A DNA stretch of 41,933 bases from Flavobacteriales bacterium (lineage in GTDB: Bacteria > Bacteroidota > Bacteroidia > Flavobacteriales_D > Sanyastnellaceae). The notes beneath the pieces were generated by a model. That model was not told the origin of the DNA, did no database searches, and saw nothing but the letters and a program-made list of their open reading frames with translations. The stretch covers positions 1-41,933 of the forward strand of contig CANHSF010000004.1 of NCBI GenBank assembly GCA_947463065.1, written 5' to 3'. Made by a program: the position numbers and the translations under genes. This document shows, one piece after another, positions 17,311 to 26,171 of the stretch. Numbering within the stretch: the first letter of the stretch is position 1; every line of letters starts with the position of its first letter.

Positions 17311-18252
17311 ATGACTGACATGGTCAAAATTCTTGCTGGCTCCGCCTCTGTTTACTTAGGGGAAAGTATTGCTCAAGAGCTTCAAATGACGCTGGGCAAT
17401 GTCATTATTCAGCGTTTTTCCGATGGTGAGTTCCAACCCAGCATTGAGGAGACGGTGCGCGGTCGCGATGTGATTATCGTTCAAAGTACATTTCCTCCAG
17501 CCGATAACCTGTTGGAGCTTTTGTTGCTGATCGATGCTGCCAAAAGAGCTTCAGCCAAGCGCATTGTTGCGGTTATACCCTACTTCGGATTGGCCCGTCA
17601 GGACCGCAAAGACAAACCGCGTGTTGCTATTGGAGCTAAGCTCGTGGCCAATTTGCTGACAGCAGCAGGTGTTCACCGTGTGATTACGATGGATCTGCAT
17701 GCCGAACAAATACAAGGGTTTTTTGAAGTACCTGTAGATCACCTCTACGCCAGTACCATCTTTGTTCCGCACTTGCAAGCCATGAATGTGGAGAATTTGG
17801 TGATTGCAGCGCCAGATACCGGTGGAACCAAGCGCGCCAATGCGTATGCTAAATTATTGGGATGTGATCTTGCGATTTGTTACAAACAACGCAAGGTGGC
17901 CAACCAAATCGAAAGCATGACGGTCATTGGTGATGTAAAAGGTAAAAACGTGATCATCATTGATGACATGTGCGACACCGCAGGAACCCTTTGCAAAGCT
18001 GCCGAAATGATGATTCAACACGGAGCACTCAGTGTTCGCGCTGTTTGTACGCACCCTGTTTTGAGTGGGCAAGCGTATGAGCGCATCGAAGCGTCTGTGC
18101 TTACCGAGCTAATCGTAACCGACAGCATCCCGCTCAAACAAGATCGCCCCTTGTCCAAAATTAAGGTGCTCCCCATAGCTCCTTTGTTTGGTGGCGTGCT
18201 GCACAACCTTATCGAAAACCAGAGCATCAGCTCTAATTTTATAATCTCATAA
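17311..18252 (+). CDS. prs: Ribose-phosphate pyrophosphokinase (PRPP synthetase)
   Basis: 313 residues from the ATG at 17311; the frame runs open upstream, but family length and the promoter support this start (MVKIL at 17320 is an alternative). The enzyme makes PRPP from ribose 5-phosphate and ATP for purine, pyrimidine, His, Trp and NAD synthesis. Visible family motifs are FSDGE near the N-terminus, the flexible RQDRKDKPR loop, the MDLHAEQIQGFF segment, and the PRPP loop VIIIDDMCDTAGT. It is the first gene of the prs-ctc-pth cluster (11 bp to the next gene), so co-expression with translation genes is expected. Confidence 0.97.
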   Translation: MTDMVKILAGSASVYLGESIAQELQMTLGNVIIQRFSDGEFQPSIEETVRGRDVIIVQSTFPPADNLLELLLLIDAAKRASAKRIVAVIPYFGLARQDRKDKPRVAIGAKLVANLLTAAGVHRVITMDLHAEQIQGFFEVPVDHLYASTIFVPHLQAMNVENLVIAAPDTGGTKRANAYAKLLGCDLAICYKQRKVANQIESMTVIGDVKGKNVIIIDDMCDTAGTLCKAAEMMIQHGALSVRAVCTHPVLSGQAYERIEASVLTELIVTDSIPLKQDRPLSKIKVLPIAPLFGGVLHNLIENQSISSNFIIS

Positions 18253-18263
18253 TTTAAAACAAC

Positions 18264-18857
18264 ATGAAACAAGTCTCATTGAGCGGTTCTCCAAGAGAGA
18301 GCGTAGGAAGAAAGGGCGCCACCGAATTGCGCAAAGCAAATCGCATCCCAGGTGTGATTTATGGTGGTCAAGAACAAGTTCCATTTCACATCAGTCGCAA
18401 CGACTGGGATAAAATTGTTCGCCAACCGGACACCCTTCAAATCAACATCGAAGTAGGTGGCAAAACGTACAAAACCATCGTACAAGAGCAACAATTCCAT
18501 CCCGTAACGGACCTTGTAACCCACATTGACTTGTTGGAGTTGCTTCCTGGAAAACCAGTTCGCACAACCCTTCCTGTTCGTCCATTCGGTAACTCTGAAG
18601 GTGTGAAGAGCGGTGGTAAATTGGTACAGGCTTACCGTAAAGTGCGCATCTTGGGCTTACCTGACTTGATGCCAGATGATATCAAAGTGGACATCACCAA
18701 CCTCAAAATTGGCGATATGATCCGCGTGCGCGACATCGCTGTTGAAGGCTGCACCATTCTTGAAGCAGATGCTTCTGCTGTGGTTAGCATCAATGCTACT
18801 CGTGCATCTATCGCTGCCGACACTGCTGCTGCTGCCGACGGTAAAAAGAAAAAATAA
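18264..18857 (+). CDS. rplY: 50S ribosomal protein L25/general stress protein Ctc
   Basis: 197 residues: an N-terminal L25 5S-rRNA-binding domain (~5-90: SGSPRESVGRKGA, IPGVIYGG, HIDLLEL) followed by the TL5-type beta domain (~95-185: LPVRPFGNSEGVKSGGKL, DIKVDITNLKIGDMIRVRDI) and an Ala/Lys tail. It therefore matches the long Ctc form rather than the ~95-residue E. coli L25. It sits between prs and pth, the classical order. It binds 5S rRNA in the large subunit. Confidence 0.97.
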   Translation: MKQVSLSGSPRESVGRKGATELRKANRIPGVIYGGQEQVPFHISRNDWDKIVRQPDTLQINIEVGGKTYKTIVQEQQFHPVTDLVTHIDLLELLPGKPVRTTLPVRPFGNSEGVKSGGKLVQAYRKVRILGLPDLMPDDIKVDITNLKIGDMIRVRDIAVEGCTILEADASAVVSINATRASIAADTAAAADGKKKK

Positions 18858-18876
18858 GCTGATCGGGATTTAGCGC

Positions 18877-19440
18877 ATGAAATACCTCATAGCCGGGCTC
18901 GGAAATATTGGTAGCGAGTATGCGGAAACCCGTCACAACATTGGATTTAAGATATTGGATGCTCTAGCCGGGGCATCCAATTCTTTTTTTACAACCGACC
19001 GTTATGCATCGGTGTGTGAAGTGAGGCACAAAGGCAAAACCTTCGTGTTGATCAAACCTTCCACCTACATGAACCTCAGCGGCAACGCAGTGCGCTATTG
19101 GCTGCAACAAGAAAAAATCGATGTTGGCCAGTTGATGGTGATTACAGACGATCTCGCCTTGCCGTACGGGAAAATCAGAATTCGCCAACGCGGCAGCGAT
19201 GGTGGCCACAACGGCCTCAAGCATATTCAGCAAATTCTTGGCTCCGATCAGTACATCCGCATGCGTTTTGGAGTGGGCAACGCCTTTTCAAAAGGGCATC
19301 AAGTAGACTACGTGCTGGGCGAATGGAATGCCGAAGAAAAAGAGCATTTGGATGCGCACATCAAAAAATGTATGGACGCTGTTTTCTCCTTCGGTCACAT
19401 CGGTATCGAGCGTACCATGAACTTTTTCAATACCAAATAG
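18877..19440 (+). CDS. pth: Peptidyl-tRNA hydrolase
   Basis: 187 residues, the usual length. The enzyme releases peptides from peptidyl-tRNA dropped by stalled ribosomes. Family motifs are visible: LIAGLGNIGSEYAETRHN with catalytic H20, KPSTYMNLSG, VITDDLALPYGKIRIR, and GGHNGLKHI. It starts 19 bp after ctc and completes the prs-ctc-pth cluster. No strong terminator is seen after the stop, so transcription could continue into the small downstream gene. Confidence 0.97.
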   Translation: MKYLIAGLGNIGSEYAETRHNIGFKILDALAGASNSFFTTDRYASVCEVRHKGKTFVLIKPSTYMNLSGNAVRYWLQQEKIDVGQLMVITDDLALPYGKIRIRQRGSDGGHNGLKHIQQILGSDQYIRMRFGVGNAFSKGHQVDYVLGEWNAEEKEHLDAHIKKCMDAVFSFGHIGIERTMNFFNTK

Positions 19441-19602
19441 GCATTTGGTGCATTCGTGCGCAATGCTTTTGCGAATTGCATTCGAAGTTCTAAATGCACT
19501 ACATTTGGCCCAGCTTTTGATGCGCGAAACTTGCATTCTTGTTTTCCGTTCAACCATCTTGCATTGACATCAACCCAACGAAATATCCCATTTATACGTA
19601 CC

Positions 19603-19950
19603 ATGAGTGCGCTAATGGCCATTCTATTGATGGCTCTGGGTGCGTCGTTGCAAGTTCCGGTGATCGAGAGTTTTACCCACGACACCCATCACAGCCGCAA
19701 CGAATTGTATGCCTTCTCGGCAGAAATTGAGGAATGTCTTGAGGAAGACCGCGCGGAATTTCACCCGGCTTTCAAGATTGCCGAAGGTGACATCATCGCT
19801 CTGGTGCGCCAAAGTTATTTGAACGGTTTGCGCGATTGCGCCTCAACAGCTTCGGCCTTGGCCTATCAAGAGCATGCCTATCTCACGCCGTTCAATCGCA
19901 AAATTTATCTGCTCTGCGGCCGACGCAGCTCCCCTTTGCCAAAAGCCTAA
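19603..19950 (+). CDS. Small exported protein of unknown function
   Basis: 115 residues from the ATG at 19603 (MSALMAILLMALGASLQ, a short signal peptide or membrane anchor). The frame is open further upstream but lacks coding character there, so this start is preferred. The mature part is acidic and then basic, with three Cys. I do not recognise the family. It lies between pth and the dab operon, 119 bp upstream of dabA, on the same strand. A link with inorganic-carbon uptake is possible only from position. Confidence 0.55.
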   Translation: MSALMAILLMALGASLQVPVIESFTHDTHHSRNELYAFSAEIEECLEEDRAEFHPAFKIAEGDIIALVRQSYLNGLRDCASTASALAYQEHAYLTPFNRKIYLLCGRRSSPLPKA

Positions 19951-19980
19951 GTCTCTAGCGGTACGCCTATTCCGCTTGCT

Positions 19981-19998
19981 TCATGAGTGATCTCATGA
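19981..19998. promoter_or_regulatory. Inverted repeat upstream of the dab operon (candidate operator)
   Basis: TCATGAG-TGAT-CTCATGA is a perfect 7-bp inverted repeat with a 4-bp spacer, 71 bp before the dabA start at 20070. No T tract follows, so termination is unlikely. The size fits a dimeric regulator's binding site. No regulator gene lies next to the operon. Confidence 0.45.
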
Positions 19999-20069
19999 TC
20001 CCCTGATGTGGTTCTGCCTTGAATCGCATCGACTCCATTCATTTTACCAAAAATTTAATTCCGCCGTTC

Positions 20070-22592
20070 ATGACAACACACATTCATGACGAAGGAGACT
20101 TGGCCACAACCGCATTTGATGAGGAAGCTGCGTTGCATCATTTGCATCATCATCTGCCTGCCCAAGCTCCTTTAAAAGACTTTATTCATCACAACACTCT
20201 GCATGCCTTTCAGTCGCAGCCCTTTCACGAAGGCATTGGCGCTGCTTCAGCCATTTTTGGTTATCGTGTATCGCCCGACTTGGAGACGTATCGCCAATGG
20301 CATTCGGTTGGGAAAATTCCAGACATCTACCTCAATGCCGTTTTAACACGCAAAAAAGGCGAGGCCCAATGCATGGAGTGGCGCGAACTGTTGTTGCGCA
20401 AAACCTTTTCAAAGCCAGACGCACCGCGCATTGGGGGTTTGCGTAGCCATTGGAAAAAGCACTACAAAATTGATTTGGACGCATTGGTGCATCCCCTCTT
20501 GTTTCGCACACTGTGCAGCTATCTGGATCAAGGAATTGCCAGTTGGTGCTTTCCCATCACCGATGACTCCTTCTTGGACGCGCTGCGCAAACTCAATCAA
20601 CAGAGTGGCATCAAAATCATCCAAGGCAAACGCGCACAGCAACTCCTTCAACACACGGACCTTGGCATTGCCGATCTCTTGAAGGAATTGGTTGGCCAAG
20701 AGGAGTATTATCACGATTATTTGTTCGATCTCAGTTTTGCACATCAAGGCTGGAGCGGCATGGTCAGCGCCGTCGAGCAATTGCCGCATACGCTTTTGGA
20801 TCAACGCAAGATCACATTGCGCCATGCCATCCTCTTCGAATTGCTATTGGAGATCGATGCCTTGGACCGTGAATTTGGACCAATTTGGGCACCGCTCGGG
20901 CAACACGTGAGCACACCTCATACTCCACTTTTTTCGCGCACTTCGTTCACACAATACCGCGAAGTGATCTCGCTTTGGCAAGAGGCTTTGGAGTGGAGTT
21001 TTCATGACCCCCTGTTAGTTGCGCTGAAGGAATCACCGCTTGCACCCAAAGATGTTCAACCCACCACGCAAGCCATTCTTTGTATCGATGACCGCGAATG
21101 CTCGCTGCGCCGCCATTTGGAAAATGGTGAAGGACGATTCGAAACCTTTGGAACACCGGGGTTTTTCGGGGTTGCATTCTACTTCAAACCGCTCAATGGC
21201 AAGTTCATGACCAAACTTTGTCCTGCACCCGTCACCCCCATTCATCTTATTAAAGAGCTTGGCTCGGGGACCGGAACCGAAAGCGATCTGCACTTTTCGC
21301 GTCATTCGCACCACCCGTTGACTGGCGTGGTCATTACCCAACTTGTTGGATTCTGGTCGGCGCTCAAACTTTTATTCAGTTTGTTTTTTCCTAAGATCAG
21401 CGCCAATACCTCCAGTGCCACCCATCACATGCACGCAGACGCTCAACTGACGATTGAGCGCGATGCATCGCACCCGACGGAGGATGGCTTGTTCGTAGGC
21501 TATACCGTTGCCGAAATGTGCGACAGTGTCGAGCGTTTTCTGAAGAGCATTGGCCTCACTGAGCGTTATGGCGACTTGATCTACATCGTAGGACATGGAA
21601 GCAGTAGCACCAACAATCCGCATTTCGCAGCCTACGATTGTGGCGCATGCAGCGGTCGCGCAGGTTCGGTCAATGCACGTGCAATGGCTTACATGGCCAA
21701 CCATAGCGAGGTGCGCAAGCATTTACAAAACATAGGCATCCACATTCCAAGTGCTGCGCGGTTCGTGGGTGCTTTGCACGATACCACGCGCGATGAGATG
21801 CATTATTACGACATACAGTCGCTACCGACAGAACTTCAGGAGCAGCATCGCCGCAATGCACAAGCCTTTCGTGCTGCATTGGATGCCAATGCGAAAGAGC
21901 GCTCGCGTCGATTTGCATCCATCAATACAGCGGCATCGGCGGCAAAAGTGCATCAGCAAGTGGCCCTGCGGTCGGTATCGTTATTTGAGCCGCGACCAGA
22001 ACTCAACCATGCCACGAATGCAGCATGCATTGTTGGTCGGCGCACGTTGAGCAAAAATGTGTTTTTGGACCGCAGAAGTTTTCTCAACTCGTACGATTAT
22101 CGTGTAGATGCGGAGGGCACTTACTTGCATGCCATATTGCGTGCGGTGGCTCCTGTATGCGGCGGCATCAACTTGGAATACTACTTCTCTCGTGTGGACA
22201 ATCAAAAACTGGGCGCTGGCTCCAAACTTCCGCACAATGTGATGGGCTTGATTGGAGTGGCCAATGGCATAGACGGCGACCTTCGGCCAGGACTGCCAAG
22301 CCAGATGATCGAGGTGCATGATCCGGTGCGACTCTTGGTTGTGGTGGAGCATTTCCCGCACATCGTACAAACCGCCATTGCTCGCGACGCCGCCACATTT
22401 GAGTGGTTCCAAAACGAGTGGGTGCGGCTGGTGGCCATTGACCCGACGAACCATGCCACGCATTTGCTCGTGGGTGGAAGGTTTGAGCCCTACAGCCCGC
22501 TTGAAGTTGCCCTGCCTCGGATCAAAAACGTGATGCCCATCATAGAGCGCGCCGAAGAAAACATACCCATTCAAATCCTCGAAACCCTATGA
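20070..22592 (+). CDS. dabA: DabA: zinc-binding subunit of the DAB inorganic-carbon uptake complex (DUF2309/YbcC family)
   Basis: 840 residues from the ATG at 20070 (a TTG 51 bp earlier is less likely). DabA is a cytoplasmic, beta-carbonic-anhydrase-like protein that works with the membrane subunit DabB to convert CO2 to bicarbonate one way, driven by ion flow. The four family metal/active-site residues are all present: C338 and D340 in ILCIDDRECS, H509 in IVGHGSSS, and C524 in AYDCGACSGR. The His-to-Cys spacing of 15 equals that of the characterised Halothiobacillus protein. The stop overlaps the dabB start (ATGA), which implies coupled translation. The His-rich N-terminus (HHLHHHLP) is notable. 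Confidence 0.95.
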   Translation: MTTHIHDEGDLATTAFDEEAALHHLHHHLPAQAPLKDFIHHNTLHAFQSQPFHEGIGAASAIFGYRVSPDLETYRQWHSVGKIPDIYLNAVLTRKKGEAQCMEWRELLLRKTFSKPDAPRIGGLRSHWKKHYKIDLDALVHPLLFRTLCSYLDQGIASWCFPITDDSFLDALRKLNQQSGIKIIQGKRAQQLLQHTDLGIADLLKELVGQEEYYHDYLFDLSFAHQGWSGMVSAVEQLPHTLLDQRKITLRHAILFELLLEIDALDREFGPIWAPLGQHVSTPHTPLFSRTSFTQYREVISLWQEALEWSFHDPLLVALKESPLAPKDVQPTTQAILCIDDRECSLRRHLENGEGRFETFGTPGFFGVAFYFKPLNGKFMTKLCPAPVTPIHLIKELGSGTGTESDLHFSRHSHHPLTGVVITQLVGFWSALKLLFSLFFPKISANTSSATHHMHADAQLTIERDASHPTEDGLFVGYTVAEMCDSVERFLKSIGLTERYGDLIYIVGHGSSSTNNPHFAAYDCGACSGRAGSVNARAMAYMANHSEVRKHLQNIGIHIPSAARFVGALHDTTRDEMHYYDIQSLPTELQEQHRRNAQAFRAALDANAKERSRRFASINTAASAAKVHQQVALRSVSLFEPRPELNHATNAACIVGRRTLSKNVFLDRRSFLNSYDYRVDAEGTYLHAILRAVAPVCGGINLEYYFSRVDNQKLGAGSKLPHNVMGLIGVANGIDGDLRPGLPSQMIEVHDPVRLLVVVEHFPHIVQTAIARDAATFEWFQNEWVRLVAIDPTNHATHLLVGGRFEPYSPLEVALPRIKNVMPIIERAEENIPIQILETL

Positions 22593-24460
22593 TGCACTAT
22601 TTCATTTTGACGCTTATTGCGATTCCATTTAGCGGATTCGTATTGCTATCGCTTTTTCGAACGGAATCAGAAAAATGGAATTCCGGTGTAGCCATTGCCA
22701 CCACTTGGATGCAATTCATCGCCGCCTCTGGGGTTGGTTTGTATTGGTTGTTCTGTGGACACCAGCCTTTCAATGAGAAAGATTGGACATTGTATGCATC
22801 GCACGACTATGAATTCTTTTTTGATTTTTACTTTGATCAAGTCAGCGCCACTTTTGTTTTGGTTGGGGCATTTTTGTCGAGTTTGGTTTGTTTGTACAGC
22901 CGAACGTACATGCACCGCGAAACGGGTTACCGCAGATTTTTCCAAACGATCTTGTTTTTCTTTTTGGGTTACAATATCACGGTGCTTTCTGGCAATTTGG
23001 AGACCTTGTTTATCGGTTGGGAGATTCTTGGGATGTCGTCCTTTTTATTGATTGCCTTTTACCGCCACCGGTATTTGCCTGTAAAAAATGCAGTTAAGGT
23101 TTTTTCGATCTATCGGATTGGCGATGTTGGTATTCTGCTGGCCATGTGGCTGAGTCACCACTTGTGGCATGCGAATATCACGTTTTCCGAACTGGCTGCA
23201 TATCAAGAGGTGCATGACCACATTGCCCATTACAGCGGATTGGCCTTGGCGGTTTCTCTGCTGTTGGTTTTGAGTGCAATGGCCAAATCGGCGCTGTTTC
23301 CCTTTAGCACTTGGCTGCCTCGCGCTATGGAAGGCCCCACGCCTTCATCGGCTATTTTTTATGGATCCTTGTCGGTGCACCTGGGCCTGTTTCTGATGCT
23401 CCGGACGTATCATTTTTGGGAGCATCAAAGTTTGGTTCGTGTGATCCTGTTTGCCGTGGGAGTGATCAGTTTTTTGATTGCTTCGGGCATTGCGCAAGTG
23501 CAGTCGTCTATCAAAAGCCAAATTGCCTATGCCTCCATTGCACAGATTGGGATCATGATGACCGAACTTTCATTCGGTTGGACGACCATGGCCTTGATAC
23601 ATTTTGCGGGCAATGCCTTTTTTCGAACATACCAACTCTTGGTATCGCCCTCGGTTGTGAGCTACAAAATCAGAGATCAGTTTTATCACTTTGAGGGACA
23701 GCGAAGGCACATTGGCAGCGCATTGCCCAAGCGGCTTGTTTATGGGTTGTATGTATTATCGCTGCGCGAATGGAACTTGGATACCTTGTTGTACCGGAGG
23801 TTGTGGAATCCATTGAAGTCGTTGGGCAAGCGCTTTGACTTTCTGACCTTATCGCGGACCTTTTGGTTGTTTGTAGCGTTGTTGTTGGCGGGGGTCATTG
23901 CCCTATACACCAATTACTCCTTGCCCAATCAGATCCATCGTTTTGTGCCCTTTTTGTTTGCTTTGGCCGGCATCGTCATGGTGCTCAAGGCGTTTACAGA
24001 GCGGCACAACCCGTTTACGGCGTTGTTGATGGTGGTGATGAATCACTTCATGGTGGTGATCGCCATTGCCTTCAATGAGCAATACGATGTGATCGAAGGA
24101 TTGCTGTACATCAGCGGTGTTGCTTTTGCTGGAACCCTTGGGTACTTGATACTGAGACGATTTAAACGGTACGAACCGCATTTGGACCTGCACCAGTTTC
24201 ATGGCCACGGCCATTTGCATCCCCGCGTTGCCTTTGCATTCTTGCTCTGTTGCTTGGGACTTTCAGGCTTTCCGATCACCCCTACGTTTTTGGGCGAAGA
24301 CCTCATTTTCAGTCATATTCACGAGGATCAGATCGGATTGGCCTCGTTGGTTGCCATGAGTTTCATTCTCGATGGATTGGCCATCATTCGCCTTTATGCC
24401 CGCTTGTTTCTGGGACCGCACAGTCAGTCCATTTATGAGATGGGTTACCGCAGTTCATAA
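22589..24460 (+). CDS. dabB: DabB: NuoL/MrpA-like proton-channel subunit of the DAB complex
   Basis: 623 residues with about 14-16 hydrophobic segments. It belongs to the proton-conducting membrane transporter family (NuoL, MrpA, MrpD). The key Glu is E145 in GWEILGMSSFLL and the key Lys is K233 in SAMAKSALFPFSTWLP, followed by AMEGPTPSSA; these are the ion-path residues of the family. DabB anchors DabA and supplies the energy coupling. The start overlaps the dabA stop by 4 bp. A His-rich cytoplasmic loop (LHQFHGHGHLHPR, ~531-543) is unusual and might bind metal. With no nuo genes near, and directly after dabA, DabB is a better call than NADH dehydrogenase subunit 5. Confidence 0.93.
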   Translation: MMHYFILTLIAIPFSGFVLLSLFRTESEKWNSGVAIATTWMQFIAASGVGLYWLFCGHQPFNEKDWTLYASHDYEFFFDFYFDQVSATFVLVGAFLSSLVCLYSRTYMHRETGYRRFFQTILFFFLGYNITVLSGNLETLFIGWEILGMSSFLLIAFYRHRYLPVKNAVKVFSIYRIGDVGILLAMWLSHHLWHANITFSELAAYQEVHDHIAHYSGLALAVSLLLVLSAMAKSALFPFSTWLPRAMEGPTPSSAIFYGSLSVHLGLFLMLRTYHFWEHQSLVRVILFAVGVISFLIASGIAQVQSSIKSQIAYASIAQIGIMMTELSFGWTTMALIHFAGNAFFRTYQLLVSPSVVSYKIRDQFYHFEGQRRHIGSALPKRLVYGLYVLSLREWNLDTLLYRRLWNPLKSLGKRFDFLTLSRTFWLFVALLLAGVIALYTNYSLPNQIHRFVPFLFALAGIVMVLKAFTERHNPFTALLMVVMNHFMVVIAIAFNEQYDVIEGLLYISGVAFAGTLGYLILRRFKRYEPHLDLHQFHGHGHLHPRVAFAFLLCCLGLSGFPITPTFLGEDLIFSHIHEDQIGLASLVAMSFILDGLAIIRLYARLFLGPHSQSIYEMGYRSS

Positions 24461-24485
24461 ATTTCAATTATTATTACCAAAGATT

Positions 24486-26084
24486 ATGATCAACGAATTA
24501 AAAAAATATTGGAAGGAGGATATGCTCTCCGGTTTTCTTGTTTTCATACTTGCGCTTCCATTGAGTATGGGCATAGCGCAAGCCAGCGAATTTGAGCCCA
24601 TTTATGGATTATTGACCGCCATGATTGGCGGATTGGTTGTGGCCCTGTTTGCTGGATCACCGCTGACCATCAAAGGACCGGCAGCGGGTCTCATCGTCAT
24701 TGTTGCAGGTGCTGTCAACGAATTTGGCGGTGGTGAAATGGGTTGGCGATTCACCTTGGGAGCCGTTTTGGTGGCTGGGATATTTCAGATCCTTTTTGGC
24801 CTTCTCAAAATGGGCAAACTGAGCGACTTTTTTCCATTGCCAGCGGTGCACGGTATGTTGGCCGCCATTGGAATCATCATCATCAGCAAACAGCTTCATG
24901 GTTTACTTGGTATCAACCCAATGCACAAGCACCTCGACCCGTCCGTTGTTGGCGCTGCTGGTGATAAACCTCTGGTGAAGCCCTTCGAGCTTTTTGAAGC
25001 TATGCCCCATTCCTTGCAGCACTTGAATCATCACGCTTTGATCATAGGCATCGTAAGCTTGATCGTTGTTTTGGGATGGCCATTGGTGAAGCATCCCGTT
25101 GCAAAAAAGATTCCAGCCCCACTTCTTGTTCTTCTGGTAGCGATTCCCCTCTCTAAACTCATTGGGCTCGACGAAAAATTGTTTGTGCATTTTGACAAAT
25201 CACTCCATGACATCATGGAATTGAATGTCAGTTTTGGTGGACTGGAAACTCCGAGCATTTTTATCAAGTATGTTGTGATGTTTTCGATTGTAGGGAGTCT
25301 CGAAGCCCTATTGACAGTAAAAGCCATTGATATGCGCGACCCTTTGCACCGCAACTCCAATACCAACAAAGACCTGAGCGCTCTTGGGTTGGGCAATGCT
25401 ATTGCAGGTGCACTTGGAGGATTGCCGATGATTAGCGAGGTCGCTCGTTCTTCGGCCAACGTCAACAATGGAGGCAAATCGAGATGGTCGAACTTCTTTC
25501 ATGGGTTTTTTATGCTGATTTTCCTTTTGCTAGCTGTCCAGTTCAGCGGCCTCATTCCCAAGCCCGCGCTATCGGCTATGCTCATTGGTGTCGGTCTCAA
25601 ACTTGCACACCCCAATGAGTTCAAGCACATGCTAAAAATTGGTCGTGACCAGCTTTTCATATTCCTGCTCACCATCATCGTGACTTTAGCCACGGATCTG
25701 TTATTGGGCATTTTGGCCGGTATCCTACTCAAACTGATCTTTGAAATTTCCAAGGGGCTCAAGTTTTCTGAGGTTTTCAAGGCCAAAGTTGATATTCAAA
25801 AAGGCGCTGATCAATACGAGGTGATTGCACTGAGCTCTCTTGTTTTCAGCAATTACATTTCGTTGACGAATCAGCTAAACACTATTCCAAAAGACGCGAA
25901 TGTCAAATTAATTGTTTCCAACATCTCTATGATCGACCACTCCACGATGGAGAATTTGCAGCGCCTCTCTTCGGATTTCAAAGCCCAAGGAGGTCAATTT
26001 GAACTGGTCGGATTAGAGCGTTTTATTCAACTCAGCGCAGATCCTCTTTCCGTTCGGATCAATAAAGACATCAACAAAAAATAA
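24486..26084 (+). CDS. SulP-family anion transporter with C-terminal STAS domain (probable bicarbonate transporter)
   Basis: 532 residues from the ATG at 24486 (MINELKKYWKEDMLSGFLV), 25 bp after dabB. It has the SulP core of 10-14 membrane segments (ALPLSMGIAQAS, GLLTAMIGG, PLTIKGPAAGLIVIV, GGLPMISEVARSSANVNNGG) and a cytoplasmic STAS domain at ~440-525 (IVSNISMIDHSTMENL). SulP proteins move sulfate, bicarbonate (BicA) and other anions, usually with Na+ or H+. The dab context favours bicarbonate; sulfate cannot be excluded. A terminator-like hairpin follows, suggesting this is the last gene of the dab transcript. Confidence 0.9.
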   Translation: MINELKKYWKEDMLSGFLVFILALPLSMGIAQASEFEPIYGLLTAMIGGLVVALFAGSPLTIKGPAAGLIVIVAGAVNEFGGGEMGWRFTLGAVLVAGIFQILFGLLKMGKLSDFFPLPAVHGMLAAIGIIIISKQLHGLLGINPMHKHLDPSVVGAAGDKPLVKPFELFEAMPHSLQHLNHHALIIGIVSLIVVLGWPLVKHPVAKKIPAPLLVLLVAIPLSKLIGLDEKLFVHFDKSLHDIMELNVSFGGLETPSIFIKYVVMFSIVGSLEALLTVKAIDMRDPLHRNSNTNKDLSALGLGNAIAGALGGLPMISEVARSSANVNNGGKSRWSNFFHGFFMLIFLLLAVQFSGLIPKPALSAMLIGVGLKLAHPNEFKHMLKIGRDQLFIFLLTIIVTLATDLLLGILAGILLKLIFEISKGLKFSEVFKAKVDIQKGADQYEVIALSSLVFSNYISLTNQLNTIPKDANVKLIVSNISMIDHSTMENLQRLSSDFKAQGGQFELVGLERFIQLSADPLSVRINKDINKK

Positions 26085-26108
26085 AATTGGCTGAAAGCTA
26101 CGCAAAGA

Positions 26109-26137
26109 AGCAATCAGGGTGATCCCTTTGCTTTTTT
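26109..26137 (+). terminator. Probable terminator after the SulP gene
   Basis: AGCA-ATC-AGGG-TGAT-CCCT-T-TGCT folds into a bulged hairpin followed by six T residues, 25 bp past the SulP stop. The internal bulge makes it weaker than the one at 16166. Confidence 0.55.
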
Positions 26138-26171
26138 GCTTGCTTCGCCCTTTCTACTCTAGATATCATCC

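Noticed and set aside
19456-19602. N-terminal extension of the small exported protein before dabA
   Set aside because: The upstream part has no coding character and would hide the signal peptide that begins at 19603.
22589-24460. NADH dehydrogenase subunit 5 (NuoL) of complex I
   Set aside because: No other nuo genes are near, and the start overlaps dabA, so DabB fits better.
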